Origin: Membranipora membranacea
Lineage: Eukaryota > Bryozoa > Gymnolaemata > Cheilostomatida > Membraniporidae
DNA: 60,000 bases
Direction of reading: 5' to 3'
Assembly (NCBI GenBank): GCA_914767715.1
Contig: OU612071.1
Span: 23,435,681-23,495,680, forward strand
Position numbers and translations under genes: made by a program. This document shows positions 1 to 12,068 of the stretch, in pieces. How positions within the stretch are numbered: position 1 is the stretch's first letter; each line of letters opens with the position of its first letter. The notes beneath the pieces are model-generated. The model did no database searches and was not told where the DNA came from. It worked only from the letters and a program-made list of their open reading frames with translations.

Positions 1-82
1 AAAATATGTTGCTGGCGACATGCCTTCTATTGGTGATAATATTACTCAACGAAATATTGAAAGTCTGCACATCACATTGCAG

Positions 83-3000
83 AAAATGCCACATTCGAGT
101 CTCTCAAGGACTTGGTACTGGAAGCGTCTTGTCCGGCTATGGTAGGGCAACACAGGAACATTGTGTCCATAATCTCTGTCTGCCTGGACAAAAAGAGTCC
201 TTTCATCGCCACTGAATACTGCAGACATGGTGAGTTTTTCTCAATTTTCTTCTAAGAACGGGTTTACTGATGATAATAAAAACTAGCTAATTTCATATCT
301 GGCAAACAAGCTGCATGATTGTACTGAGCAGCAAAGCATGCAGTATGCATCAAACTCGATGCTGTACATTGAGTGATCACAGACTTAAAGATTTAATCCC
401 TTGTAACCACATAAAGATGGCAACCATCATTGTCACCATTGTTTTGAATCAGTAAAAGATGAACATATTATTATTAAGGTTTACTGATGACAGAAACCAA
501 TATTTTGAGAGCAAAGCAAATTAATCTGCCTGTTTTTTCTGGTTTCTTGGTGCAGCGTAAGCACATAGCAATGGAGTACCCAAGGAATTGGCGCTACTCA
601 TGCGTGTTAGACTGACCACATAAAAGCTGACCCCTAACCATTATATAAAAAAGGGGAAACAACTCTACAAGCTTATAATTCGATTTAACTTGTCCAACCA
701 TAGGGCATAAAACCAAGCATCTAACAGATAGAAGAGCAAAATAATTGTAAATTATTTCAATTTGAAACTGACTATACAAAAAGGAATGGGTCCAACTGTG
801 TTGGACAGGCTACCACAGAACTCCTATTCATGGGCGCTATCCCACTACTGCACCATGCGGAAGCTTTTGCCTGCTGTGTTTCCACCCTGGGCCGGTACGC
901 TCCTCCTTAAACAACCTGGTCACCATGAGCTCCCCCAAGGTTACCATATTGACACCGTGCTTAGTGCGGAGGCCCAATCGACATAGGTGGACCTGCAGCA
1001 GAACCCCTGCCCTCAAGCCGTCCACCAAACCTAGCCTCCAAGTAACTGGATTACAGGAGCACGCCACAACTCCCAGCTGATTACGAGACAAATTTAGACA
1101 AGTTTTATAGTTAACGTCTGACATTGCGTACACATTGCACCAATCAAATCTGGAGTTTGTCATTCTAAGCCAATGATTGATAGATGATTGATGAGTACTT
1201 TATTATAGGATCTAAATACATTGAAAAGGGTATTTTATTAATCTGATTGATTATTAATTCAAGTTCTATAGTCAACTTTGAAATTGAAGGGATTCTGCCC
1301 TATAATTCTCCTAACTCTACATAAATATGAATAATGCCCTCCGATATATCCATGACGATGACCACTTTATGAACAACTTTCTTGCTAAATGCCCCTCAGG
1401 CAGGTATCAAACAATTAAACACAGAAGTGCCCTTGGTAAAGACTGTTTTTTGAGGCATGCTATCCATATTTTAAATGATATTCTCTTTTAATCATCCATC
1501 AGTGTTTAAACTTATTTTTCCTTGTATGTGCTGGCTCCCTTTCAGTATGAACACCCCTATCTCGCAACATATTATTTATGTTAGTGATAGAATACAATCA
1601 ATCAATCAATCAATCATAATGAGTTAAAATATTCTTATCTCATATCCTGAATTTAGTACCTTTCCATATTTTTTACAAAAAATATGATGTCATCATTGGT
1701 AGATTACAACTACAGATTGAAAACAAAGATGACAATGGTGTTTGCCATCTTCATGTGGTTCCCAGGGACTAACTCTCGAAGACAGTGCTCTAAAATTTTC
1801 TTTACCCAGACTTTTTGTTACACCCCCTCCCCATGCCAAAGTATCAACACCTGAATCATCTACATTATTATTAAATTATAATACAACATGTTATAATATA
1901 TTATATATTATATACTATATTATATACTATTATTATATACTATATTATTATCACATTATACAGGTGACCTCAAGCATTTCCTGTGGAGAATCTCGTATAT
2001 CCCTGAGTGTGACAGAGAAGCTTCAGTGCCAGTCTTCTATAAGTGGGCCTTGGAGATTGCTCGTGGTGTCGAATATCTCCACTCGAGGAAGATAGTTCAC
2101 AGAGACTTGGCAGCAAGAAATATACTACTAAGTGAGGATGTCGTGTGTAAGGTAGGTAGGGTTAGCTGGTACAGTTAGCTCGTCAGGACATAATACCAGA
2201 CTTTGCCATAATCAAAGCCATTGAGATGTTGTTTGGATTGAGGTGTAGCCTTCCACTGAATTAAAAGCCTTAAGAATCATATTTATGATCTGCTTCACGA
2301 TAAGAAAAAAGCTAAATTTCCATGTGCGGAACTGAAAGAGGATGATACAAATGTGTAAATAGGGAAAATACTGAAACCAGAGTAAATGTCACCAAAGTGA
2401 TAGGGTGTAGGGTGTAGGTGATAGGCTCTATGTTGGGCCGTAGCAACTCCTTACTGCCCACAACTAAGCACGGCGTAGACGACTTACGCGAGGGTGTTAG
2501 TTGAATTAAAATAAACTGTAAACAACATCTCAAGGTTTTTGCACGGTATGGCAGCACAGCATATGAGCTGTTACCTTAATTCTCATTGCAAGATGCCAAT
2601 GGCAGCAGTCAACATTGGACCTTCCCTTGTGACGAGTACTGAGAAGGACTGCGTTTGACATCAGCACCAAAAGGGGTTTCACTTTTGAATGGCTGCTCTA
2701 AAAATTTTGAATTTCACTATAATTGGTTCTTCAACTCTACTGTTGAGTTGGGTTGGGGAAGAATCTGTGTTTGTGCTAGCAGCAGTAATTCATCTTTGCG
2801 TTGTGACCATTCTATAACCTACTCATGGTACACCACTACATTGACCTAAAAGAAATGTACTGTGACACCTCTTTGATAAGTAAGATCATGTCCCAACAAG
2901 AAACTTAAAAATGGAAATCGGAGCCTTATTGCCTAGGGTAAAACTAGAGCCAATCTCTAACCTAGAATTCTAGAGAAAAACCTCTAATAAAGGCTCCAAG

Positions 3001-6000
3001 GTAAATCAAAGCTAAGTCTTTTTATATTTAGAAATTACCTGTTCAAGGCACGCCAGAACATCGACAAAATACTGGTCTATAAAGCCTCGTCGTTATCAAA
3101 ACTTTGATAAACAGGACGACGTTCCAACCAGAAACTCGGAAAAAATGGGGATTGAACCCATATCGCCCTCTTCAAATATCTACTGAGCCACGGGAATAAT
3201 GTTTTTGAAAGGCAGGGAAATTAGTGAGATGATATTTGATTAAGGTTTGTGTATGGTATTAGCTTTTGCTAGGTATGCTGTGACCGACTCACCACAAATT
3301 CTCATGCAGACAGCGATTGCCTGAACACACACTAGCGGCAGAAAAGGTTTCCCGTGGCTCACAAAAGAGTTGGCAACAAAAACAAATTTCGGATCAGTCC
3401 TTGAGAGTGACTGATGGAAAAAAAACTATGAGAGAAGAAAAAAAAACAAAAAAACGAATCTCTACTGATGCACGCTAACCATCAATCATAAAAAAATTAC
3501 TCATTCTCTCCGATGATATTGCTGAAAAAGGGTTAAACAGCAGACAAAAATCTCGACCTTAGACCATTGTCAAAAATTATACGGCACCTCATGTCCCATA
3601 TAACCTTGTTGAGTGCCACAACAAGATGCCGAAGTCGGTGTTCTCCTTCATTATGCCCAACTCGATCGGAAAAAACTCCATTCAACATAGCAAGCTAGGC
3701 TTTACAGACTAGAGTACATTAAATTCAACAGATGAATAAACTATTGTCCTTTGATGATTGTATGCCTTTCATGATTTTACTGAGGTGTTCCATTTGAAAG
3801 CCCATTATATCTGCAGGCAAGCGAGACAAAGGGCCATTGGTGATATACAACATATGCTAGGTCTTATCTCCGCTTGATTGAAACTCATAACCTACAAACC
3901 AGATATCAAGAAGAGCAAGAAAGTTTGATCTTGATTTACCCAATAGATATCTGTGAGTGTATTCTGGTTTGCCACAATCTGTCATGTTGAAGCTAAAGAC
4001 AATTTCTATTGAAATGCTTATAATCAGCATTGTTCTGTGACCAGTTTTGCCAGAAGGGGGTCCAGAATTTTTTTTATGAGAGGGTAACTCTGGTTTCTCT
4101 TCAATTCCACTCACAAATCTTTCGCCTTTTACTAAAGATTTCCGTGGAGAGGAACATTACAATGAGTCTATAGACTAATTTTTAACACCTTCCTATGGAG
4201 GGTCATGTTCTAAACAAAGTAAATTGGTGTCAGCCCTATCATAATATGTCAATGGTAATTCTTTCCTACTCCCCTCAGCCTCTATAGCATAGCAAAGTGA
4301 GCAAGGTGAATAGATAAGAAAATGTAGTGCTTAAACTCTACCTAGTTTCATTCTGCGCATGCTCAGCTCTGGGCATGAGCTGATCTCTGCAAAATTGAGC
4401 CTCGGAATTCCGAAGCCATCTGATTGGCTACCTGCTCTGGTGGCACACTCCCAAATGCGTGCGGAATTGTTAGAAAGAGTTATCTTCTACTGTCACTATT
4501 AGCTAAATATGATCAGTAGTTTATGCAGGGGACATCCCATTTCCCCAGACGAAAATTGCAATCAGAACCCAGACTAAACTCATTGTTCTTGCACATGCGC
4601 AAACTTAAGCCACGCATGATGCATACTTAGCCTTACGACAACTTCTTTGTGGTAATGATAGCCTAGTTTATCAGTGATCTACATGCCCAGTCAGATCACG
4701 AGAGTCAGTATGACCTAGCTTGCTGATCTTTAATTTTCACTCAACCACCTCTCAACTATGATGGATGTGATTGATAATTGAATGCGCTAGGTACCTAAGG
4801 AGGCGTGGGCAGAGTTTGAGCACTCAACTTAAATATCAAGCAAACCCTCAAAGCATTTCAATTTTGCAGCTCTGAAAATTGACAAGAATCAAAATGGTGT
4901 GCAGCATCCATAACTGCTGTTTCAATACAATTGTGAAATTGATCTTACTATCAGATAGATGGTCAGAGATACAACATACAGTGGTGCGTGTACCACTGCA
5001 CAACACACAGGTCTTCAGCTAGAAACCATGAGTCAAACGCTGTTTCGAGGCCTTCTCTAGTACAACCTCCTCATGGCCGGCCCCAGCAGCATGAAGCCAC
5101 CCCTGTGTGTTGCTGAGCATCTCAATCAATCTCATCGATCCCTCAGTGCATTTTGTAAGTTTCGGTGGTTTGACATAATTGGTGTGTTTACGCTGTTGCG
5201 CAACCAGGGAGGCTGCCAACTCTTCATTGTTTCAGTGCAACAATGTTCGCCCCATCACCCTCATGCTTATACTCTAAGCCAAACCAGTGCAGGGAGGTTT
5301 GCTTTCCATCAACTCATCGGCGCAAAGTTGCTATCGTAAAGGCACCCGCCCCTCGTGCCACTCGTTCACTACTCAAATTCACCACATTGAGCATAGTACA
5401 ACTCATACACAAGTCAGAGAGATGACTTGTTTGCGCTAAATTGAAATTGAAATTGCGTGAAATTGATCTTACTATCAGATAGATGGTCAGATCAATCAAT
5501 GAACTCATTGGATGAATGTATCAAGACCAAAGATACTAAACTCTGAGTCATTGTCAATATTAACAAGACACTCACAGATGCTTTATAATTCAATTCAGTT
5601 GACACAAAAGAAAGAATCTCAGATTGGGGACTGCAGTGATTTAATTCCATTGAATGGATGTATGGATATATTCCACTGCCAATATCGCATATCATGGATA
5701 GGTCCGTTTGTAACATGGCAATAACAATTTGTTGGCAATCAGCTGTGAGCATGCCCTCCCCCTGCCCCAATGGGTTTAAACATCAGACTGTATAAGAATC
5801 ATTGATGTGTCCCCCGCTGTATATCCTTGCAAGTAGAGCATGTTGCTGGGTGATGATTAATTATGGATTTGAAACAGTCTATGATGTGCACTGTGGTAAT
5901 ATTTAATAGCATTGGTATCCTGATGCCTAAATATTATCAAAAAATGAAGGCCAATATGGTGAAGGTCTAAAAAATAATGTATTAGTATGTGCTGAGTTGT

Positions 6001-8528
6001 CACACTCTGCCAACAATGAATTGAGTCGTCATTATATTAACTACCGCTTGGCCATAAGCGCTAATTTATGTTAATTGCTATGCTGGTCAGATAAGCATCA
6101 ATCATTAAACACAAATAGAAACACAGTGTTGGTGAACCGACATGGCCAGCATATCGGGTTTATCTCCGCTTCATAATACCCAAAGTTCAACCGTGTTTGA
6201 TAAGCCGTATTACTGTGCATAATAATGGAGTAGTACAAAGAAAAGTAACCGAGTTCACTTGAGTTGTGAAACTTGATCGTTCACAAGGATTTGGGATTGG
6301 AATATTGTACTTTGACAATATGGCACTATTTGTGTTTATATTAGGCCAGATACCAGATCATTTTATTGTTTTTTTAGAAGATAACTCTGGTTTCTCTTCA
6401 AATCCACGCATAAATCTTTCGCCTTTTACTAAAGATTTCCGTGGAGAGGAACATTACAATGAGTCTATAGACTAATTTTTAACACCCTCTTATGGAGGGT
6501 AATATTTAAATAAATAACTTTGCCAAGAATAACTTGGAAATCAATTCCAATATCAATGAGCAATATTGCCATAGGCAAGCTTTACTCAGCGCCAAAGGTT
6601 ATCTTGTCTGTTGCCTCTGAGTTTGAGAGTTCTAGAGAAGGATATGAGGCCGCTGGAGGGTTGAGGGTGTGGAGGAACTGTAACAGACAAACAAGTAATA
6701 GCGTTGGTATGAGGTGTAAATTTTGGACTGATTCAAAGTAGCCCTGAATGAAACAAGCTCCAACTGGCTATACGCCTATCTCTTTCTTTACTCTACAGTG
6801 ACTGCAGTGTCGTTGCTATCTCTTAGAACTGCGGTGCTCTACTGCCTGTCTTAAATTGGTGCACATGGTCAAGCTGTCTTTGTTCTAAATCTTAATGGGC
6901 CGTTTTTACATAAAAATATTATTGGGATTGTTCACCAAAGAGTACATAAATGCCACCAGATATGGAGTCTCTCACACTTGAGGCAGGCGTAGACAGCAAC
7001 TACAGTTTATGATAGACCTACGCCTCATAGAATTGATTGCCAGTCAGATTTATTTACCCTTTTTTGCTATGTTGTGTCGGTATCAGACTTGGTTAGAGAT
7101 AATCTCTTCTATAAGATACAGACCAAGACTAACTTGCTTTACAGATGGCTCGCCCCGGAGGTTATCAGTGATTCAAAGTTTACTCATGCCAGTGATGTGT
7201 GACTATTTATTATCTAGTATACGAATTGACACTATCAGTAGCAGTATATGAAGCTGCAAAATCTAGGAAAACAGTGGTATTTATTTTTTATGAAATGACA
7301 TTATATCAGCTTGCAATAAATTTGCTGCAAACGTTGTCAATGATTGATTCCAGGAAGTTGTTATATATGGAGTACTTTTTTGGCCGTCCGTTGGGGCAGT
7401 GATTCAACAACAAAGCATGTTTAATGCCAAAATATCACTTGAACAGTTCTCTAAGCAAACTATGTAATACTTAAACAGCAGTTGTGTAGTAATGAAAATG
7501 AGCCAATAAACACCATCAGCACCACCGTGTGCTTGTATCACTAGGCCATGATCTCCTTGAATCATGCTAGTCCTTTGCCTTCATGTACTAAAATTGGCAT
7601 CTAGCTATGACGGAGATACACATAAATAAGGATACAAACCCTAGTCACAGCACTGTCAAGATAGAGATGAGAGAGGTTCTCCTATCAAGTCTATTGAATT
7701 ATCCTTGAGTAGGATGTCCCTCCCTCACACCAGGGATACTGTCCCCTCTCCTAGCAATATGCTAGTTGAACTCAACTTTGATGTCTATTTTCACATAGGT
7801 GGGCGTACGGTATAACACTGTGGGCTATTTTCTCATTTGGTACTCAGCCATACCCATCTCTCCTTACCATGCAGAGAGACAGGACAGAGGTAATGTACTA
7901 TATAGTTAAAGAGCCTATTGAATGTGAGTTGTATTTTTACAATTAAGGACAAATAATGTTCAGTTTCCAAGTTGGAAAAGTCAGTAAGTTAAATTAACTG
8001 TATGGTGTGAAATCATCTGTTGATAGAAACAGTTATTGCTTACTCATAGTATATTATATAAATATATTATATCATAGTTTGAGACTCAACAACTTTGTTT
8101 TTAAAACCAATGCATTTTAGTGCCGCCTCTACTAATATGCCTCTTCAACAAGCAACCTCTACATCGAAGACGCAGCCAACATATAATGGCATAAATGTAA
8201 CCAAAACAATAATCTGAATGAATGAGATAATCATAATTAATATTAATGACTGCAATCGTTACATCTTTACATACTGATACTTCTGGTTTTGTTCAATAAT
8301 TCATGTATAAGATTATTTATATATGTATGATATATTTGATTAACATATAAATCATATATATATATTTATTATATAAATATATATATATAATTTATATGTA
8401 AATCATATTTCTCAGATTACAGATGCCTGTATACATGGAGAATGCGATGGTAGGTAATCTAATAGAGGATATGTGGCACAGCTCTCTGTCTGTTTGTCCC
8501 AATATGGCTGTCATATCATCTCTTATAG
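83..8528 (+). CDS. Receptor-type tyrosine kinase, catalytic domain (5' end outside window)
   Basis: Protein tyrosine kinase that would phosphorylate tyrosines using ATP. Exons read by eye: 83-229 (helix C with LVLEA, then [11 protein letters not shown] and hinge IATEYCRHG), 1964-2151 (catalytic loop HRDLAARN), about 7086-7198 (activation loop, then [19 protein letters not shown]), 7799-7889 ([14 protein letters not shown]...QPYP) and 8424-8528 ([20 protein letters not shown], stop TAG at 8526). Splice phases agree for 229/1964 (G|D of HGD), 7198/7799 (DV|W) and 7889/8424. HRDLAARN and the WLAPE/DVWAYG block place it among tyrosine rather than serine/threonine kinases; the receptor type is inferred from overall resemblance. 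The join from 2151 to the activation loop is unresolved: the open frame reads VSDLVRD where DFGL.RD is expected. The N-lobe glycine loop and any ectodomain lie upstream of the window. Introns are long (1.7 and 4.9 kb) and carry repeats and an SRP RNA gene. Confidence 0.85.
778..1077 (-). ncRNA. 7SL: Signal recognition particle RNA (7SL) gene
   Basis: RNA scaffold of the signal recognition particle, which targets nascent secretory proteins to the ER. The minus strand from 1077 follows animal 7SL RNA throughout its ~300-nt length. The Alu domain begins GCTGGGAGTTGTGGCG and contains TGTAATCC and GCTTGAGG. The central part has CCGCACTAAG and GTCAATATGGTAACC. Helix 6 carries a GGAG loop, and helix 8 has the ACCGGCCCAGG, GGAAAC and AGCAGG blocks, followed by GTAGTGGGAT. 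It ends at a TTTTT pol III terminator (782-778) with no poly(A) tail, so it looks like a real gene rather than a processed copy. It lies antisense inside a kinase intron. Its family likeness to primate Alu is explained by Alu's 7SL origin. Confidence 0.9.
1103..1109 (-). promoter_or_regulatory. TATA element of the SRP RNA gene
   Basis: On the minus strand TATAAAA lies 26-32 bases upstream of the inferred 7SL 5' end at 1077, the spacing used by type 3-like or mixed pol III promoters. Seen in sequence; its function is inferred. Confidence 0.55.
1592..1614 (+). repeat. (AATC)n microsatellite
   Basis: About five copies of a 4-base unit in the first visible kinase intron. Confidence 0.8.
1862..1952 (+). 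repeat. AT-rich low-complexity tract
   Basis: Repeated tatatacta/ttata words immediately upstream of the 1964 splice acceptor of the kinase gene. No other signal was seen in the intron apart from the SRP RNA gene. Confidence 0.75.
3137..3195 (-). repeat. tRNA-like (SINE-type) fragment
   Basis: The minus strand has an A-box-like TGGCTCAGTAGA and a B-box GGGTTCAATCCC, but the spacing is short and no cloverleaf closes. Probably a truncated tRNA-derived repeat inside a kinase intron. Confidence 0.45.
4085..4203 (+). repeat. Dispersed 119-bp repeat, copy 1
   Basis: Nearly identical to 6382-6500. Both copies run from TAACTCTGG to TATGGAGGGT with only scattered substitutions, and both lie in the same kinase intron in the same orientation. 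No coding or RNA signature was recognised. Confidence 0.85.
4933..4967 (+). repeat. 35-bp exact direct repeat, left copy
   Basis: Identical to 5457-5491, beginning GTGAAATTGATC. The two copies bracket about 490 bp that shows no coding structure. Confidence 0.85.
5457..5491 (+). repeat. 35-bp exact direct repeat, right copy
   Basis: Matches 4933-4967 base for base. The pair could be a duplication scar or termini of a small insert. Confidence 0.85.
6382..6500 (+). repeat. Dispersed 119-bp repeat, copy 2
   Basis: Second copy of the element at 4085-4203, same strand, 2.3 kb apart. Confidence 0.85.
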
Positions 8529-10918
8529 AATCTATATATGAGACGTCTCTCAAACCACATCTCAATATGAAGAAAATACAGCGAGTTATGGTGATCAAGT
8601 AGTGACGTGGGCTGGTATAGTGACTCGTGACCAAATAAATGGCGATTCTGTGGTGGTTTTAACTCTGAAACCATTTAGTCATTTTGTGACTTCGCTTTTG
8701 TAAGTATTTGTTACTTATAAATACTTTTATCACACACATATAGAGTTTGTAATTATCTGCCATATACCGTTTTAAAAGTGTGCATTCACAAGTGTTAACA
8801 TACTTTTTTTGTATCATGGAAAAGATATTTTCGTTTTATATTTTACAGCAAATAAATAGTTATTCAGTTATAAATTTCAATGCCATAGCAGATGATCACC
8901 TAAGCAATTCATTCCTCTTGCCATGAGATCCTTGGATTCAGAGTTTTTAGCCAGGGAGTTGGGTCATGTTTCAAACTTGGCCTGGGCAGGCTGTCATGGC
9001 CTCATGGGTGGGTGGGGGTGCATCCCGACAGCTTGCCCAGGCCATCCCAACCTCCCTGGGTTTGCTACTACATGACAGTTTATAATGTAGATCAAGTTCA
9101 ATCTAATTGCCTGCATTCCTGTTGCTCCCTATGCTGGTCACTCGGAATGCAGGCCAATGGATCAAGCTTGGTTGAGAGATCATGCACTAAATAATGATTG
9201 TCGAGTTGTGTTCTCTTGTGTGTTGGTGAGAATTTTTGAAGTTGTCAGCCCCTGTTGGTCAGAACATATTAACTGCGAGACTATAAATTACTAGTTTCTG
9301 TCTGTGTGTCCTAATTGTAAACAAAACAAAAAATTGTGCTACTCAAGACACAGCAATACACATTCAAATGTATTTTTAGGATTTGATAGAGTTTGATTGC
9401 GGCTTTTGTAGAGACTTTGCTTAGAGAACATTGGTGTCAGTCGCCAGCCTACATTCGTGCATATCCCCTCTGTCCTTCTACTTCGAAGAGTGGGGATTGA
9501 GACTGCCCATCAATTGGACTTCAGAGTGGTGAGTTGGTGACTCACTATCATACATACATACAATTAGGGTGGGTGGGCGAATAAGAGAAAGAATGAGTAG
9601 ATAGAGAGAGAGAATTCACTCTATATCTCTTTCATTCACTCTTTTCTCCCCTGTAGGCCTCTCATTAGTGGTCCAGAGCCGACTGTGGTTTTGCCACTCA
9701 TTTTCACTTTTGGACATAAAACATCTGAAGGGATTGGTTCCCCCTCAGCATATTCCTGCCACAATCACATACTTTGAAAGCTTTTGGTTGGCAGGTCTGC
9801 TAAGTACATAGCCGGCTCGGCTTTGTACTTAGACTAAGTAGATGGTATATCTACATCTATAATTTCCATCCTTCTTGTTCAGGTCTACATCTTTATTGCC
9901 AGTATGAGTGTCTCCTGCTTGCCATAGATAGAGCCCTGTGAGCAGTTTCTTACTCACTAGTTAGTTCAGTAGCAGTAGAGTCGAACAGAGAGTGATGACT
10001 CTCATCTTACATACTACTCATAGGACTGATGAAAATTGAGATGTGGCTATCTCAAGTATTCCTCACTTGAATCATGAATGGGTCTGATTGGTCCTTATTA
10101 AATATAAGAATAGCAAGTACGAGTGCTGAGTCAAGTGTTAAAAATGTAATGCTGCATCCAGTGAATGAACGGCTGGTTACAGAGAGTTCCTAGATCAATG
10201 TATAGCTCAATGAACCCTTTGTTTTAACTGAGTGCCTGCCGAGATGTTTCCAACATTAAACAAATAAGTACAGTTCCATGTGACTTTACCTGGGTTTCAT
10301 GTAGGCCGTTGGATTGGGTTGACTCTTATTACCTCAAACTGTTAAGGTGTCCTAACTGATGAACCCATTCTATAATTTGCATCAGTGATCATCAGGCTTT
10401 GTCTTCCTGCGCTTGGGGCATGCTGGATTGCGTGTGAGCACAGGCCAAGGCAGATGATATGGGCTCCAACTATGGACTTTTGTCTGTTTGACAAAAAGGT
10501 CTAATGTAATCACTGATTGCTCATCTTGCTGGATTGGTGTAACAGCATGCTGTCACGTGCCTCATGCACTAACCTCCCCCCCCCCCGGTGGGCAAACCAA
10601 TTTGTAGCATCGGTGGCTGAGTAGAGTATGCTTTCTCTACAATAGAGTCTATTCCCTTGGCAGTTATCCAGCAAGTAGTTAAGGACTCGTTTCAAGTGAG
10701 TGCTACGACATTGAGGTTTTGAGCATCTATATTTTCTCACTGTTGAGCATTGTAATATTATGTCTAGTCCTGTACAAGTCAACCACTTCACCGCTGGGAG
10801 GTTTCCGGGATCGATGGTCGCATGCTGTCCGCCTGTGAGTCTGTCTTTGCTGTATGTGAATGGGTTTATATCATACATTGCTACCCTCCTAATCCTAACC
10901 CGATTTTCTCCCCACACA
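8529..10918. other. Intergenic, no gene recognised
   Basis: Between the kinase stop and the next candidate gene only an AT-rich stretch, a foldback element at 8951-9059, GA-rich simple sequence near 9600 and a poly-C run near 10571 were seen. Open frames here show no splice-consistent or family-like structure. Confidence 0.5.
8951..9059. mobile_element. Small foldback/hairpin element
   Basis: Inverted arms: CCAGGGAGTTGGG (8951) pairs with CCCAACCTCCCTGG (ending 9059), and TGGCCTGGGCAGGCTGTC (8978-8995) pairs with GACAGCTTGCCCAGGCCA (9027-9044). The inner arm matches the arms of the element at 42271-42325, so this is a dispersed family. Confidence 0.7.
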
Positions 10919-10987
10919 ATGGCTTGTGTTTTAAGACTCTCCTGCTGTTTACTGGGCCTTTTTCAAGTATGTCAGTGTGACGTAGTT
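10919..10987 (+). CDS. Candidate signal-peptide exon, possibly of the adjacent NHL gene
   Basis: An ATG opens a short frame starting MACVLRLSCCLLGLF, a plausible cleavable secretion signal, and runs to a GTGAGT donor at 10988; a GTATGT at 10967 is an alternative donor. The NHL exon at 11566 needs a phase-1 donor and neither donor supplies it, so at least one intermediate exon would be required or the two are unrelated. Confidence 0.35.
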
Positions 10988-11565
10988 GTGAGTCTTGGAC
11001 TTCCAGCCACTATAAGCTGTTCCTATAATAACTGTATTTGTAATTTGCTCAGGTCAGTAGTCTCACACGAAATGTCGATGGAAAAGCAACAGGGATGACT
11101 TTTGAAGCCAAGCAAATGTGCTGCAGCTTTGCCACTAGCAATTAACCATAAGGTTGCGATGGCGTCCTCTATGAAATTATACCTCAGTGCAAGGATTGCC
11201 TATTGGGCGCTATTGAAAAAAAACTAAGCAGACAGCTGTGTCCTATGGTTCCTCGTAGAATGCTGTATTCAGGAGTTTTTTTTTTCTGGTCGATGAGATA
11301 GGTACCTGGGCAGAGTGACAGATCACACTGCCTGATTAAACTGATATGATAACAATTCTAGTCGTTCTCGCTACTGTAACTGCCAAATTCTGATAGAATA
11401 TTCTCTCTGATAGGAAAGCAATTGGTTCAAATTTCCTTGAAAGGGAAGTAAATGGTCCAAATTTCCTAGGAAGGGCGTTCATTTGGCGCCATAGGCTATG
11501 CTAATTCAAAACAATCATATTCTCTTGAGATCGATCCACAATTTTCCCGCTCACATCTTCATTAG

Positions 11566-12068
11566 GCTGTGGATACACAGATGGTCACCCTGGTCAGTTT
11601 GCCTATCCCTGGTCTGTGATGAGAGACAATAACGATGACGGGCAGCTGTTTGTCACAGACTCCCATAACAGGGCTGTCAGGACTGTAGATATCAAATCTG
11701 GCGCTATCAGTACTTTTATTAAGTGTGACATCTTTGATTCAATTACACACCAGACACAGGATGAGACAGGAAACCTCAATGTCATATCTGCTGGGCAAGC
11801 AGTCTACTGTATCACATACAGAGAGAAGACAATATAACTTATCTCTGGTTCACCAGTTACTCATGGCTACCTAGACGGCTCTCTCCTCAGCTCCTTATTC
11901 AACTCCTCATATGTCCTTGTATTCATCGGTTACAAAACACAACTTGTAGCTGACGAATTCAATAACAGGATCCGATTAATTGACATGGACGCAGACAATG
12001 TTTGCACACTGGATCTTTGCGCAGGATGTCTGAACCAACCTCTCTCTCACTGCGTTTCATGCCCCTGA
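11566..12068 (+). pseudogene. NHL-repeat protein exon with in-frame stop
   Basis: After an acceptor (CTTCATTAG at 11565) the frame reads GYTDGHPGQFAYPWSVM, then GQLFVTDSHNRAVRTVDI, a typical NHL blade with the F.TD..NRAVR core. A second blade follows, HGYLDGSLLSSLFNSS then QLVADEFNNRIRLID. A TAA at 11835-11837 separates the two blades, but the same frame continues open to a TGA at 12066-12068 and closes with a Cys-rich tail. NHL blades form beta-propellers used for protein or ligand binding. Either one base change has killed the gene, or the stop is an allele or assembly error, or it is read through. It resembles the exon that would follow the one at 15303-15642, so the two are probably related genes. 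Confidence 0.7.

Noticed and set aside
884-1077. Resemblance to a primate Alu repeat, suggesting human contamination
   Set aside because: The match continues through the 7SL S domain, which Alu lacks, and differs from human 7SL at many places. It is the SRP RNA itself.
1742-2095. 117-codon plus-strand frame
   Set aside because: It is out of frame with the kinase exon at 1964-2151 and mostly translates an AT microsatellite.
6700-6742. VNFGLIQ reading as the missing kinase DFG exon
   Set aside because: No acceptor in phase and Asn in place of Asp; the resemblance is probably chance.
10510-11098. Overlapping open frames of 135 codons (-) and 112 codons (+)
   Set aside because: Neither has family-like composition or splice support; the only plausible coding piece is the signal-peptide-like start at 10919.
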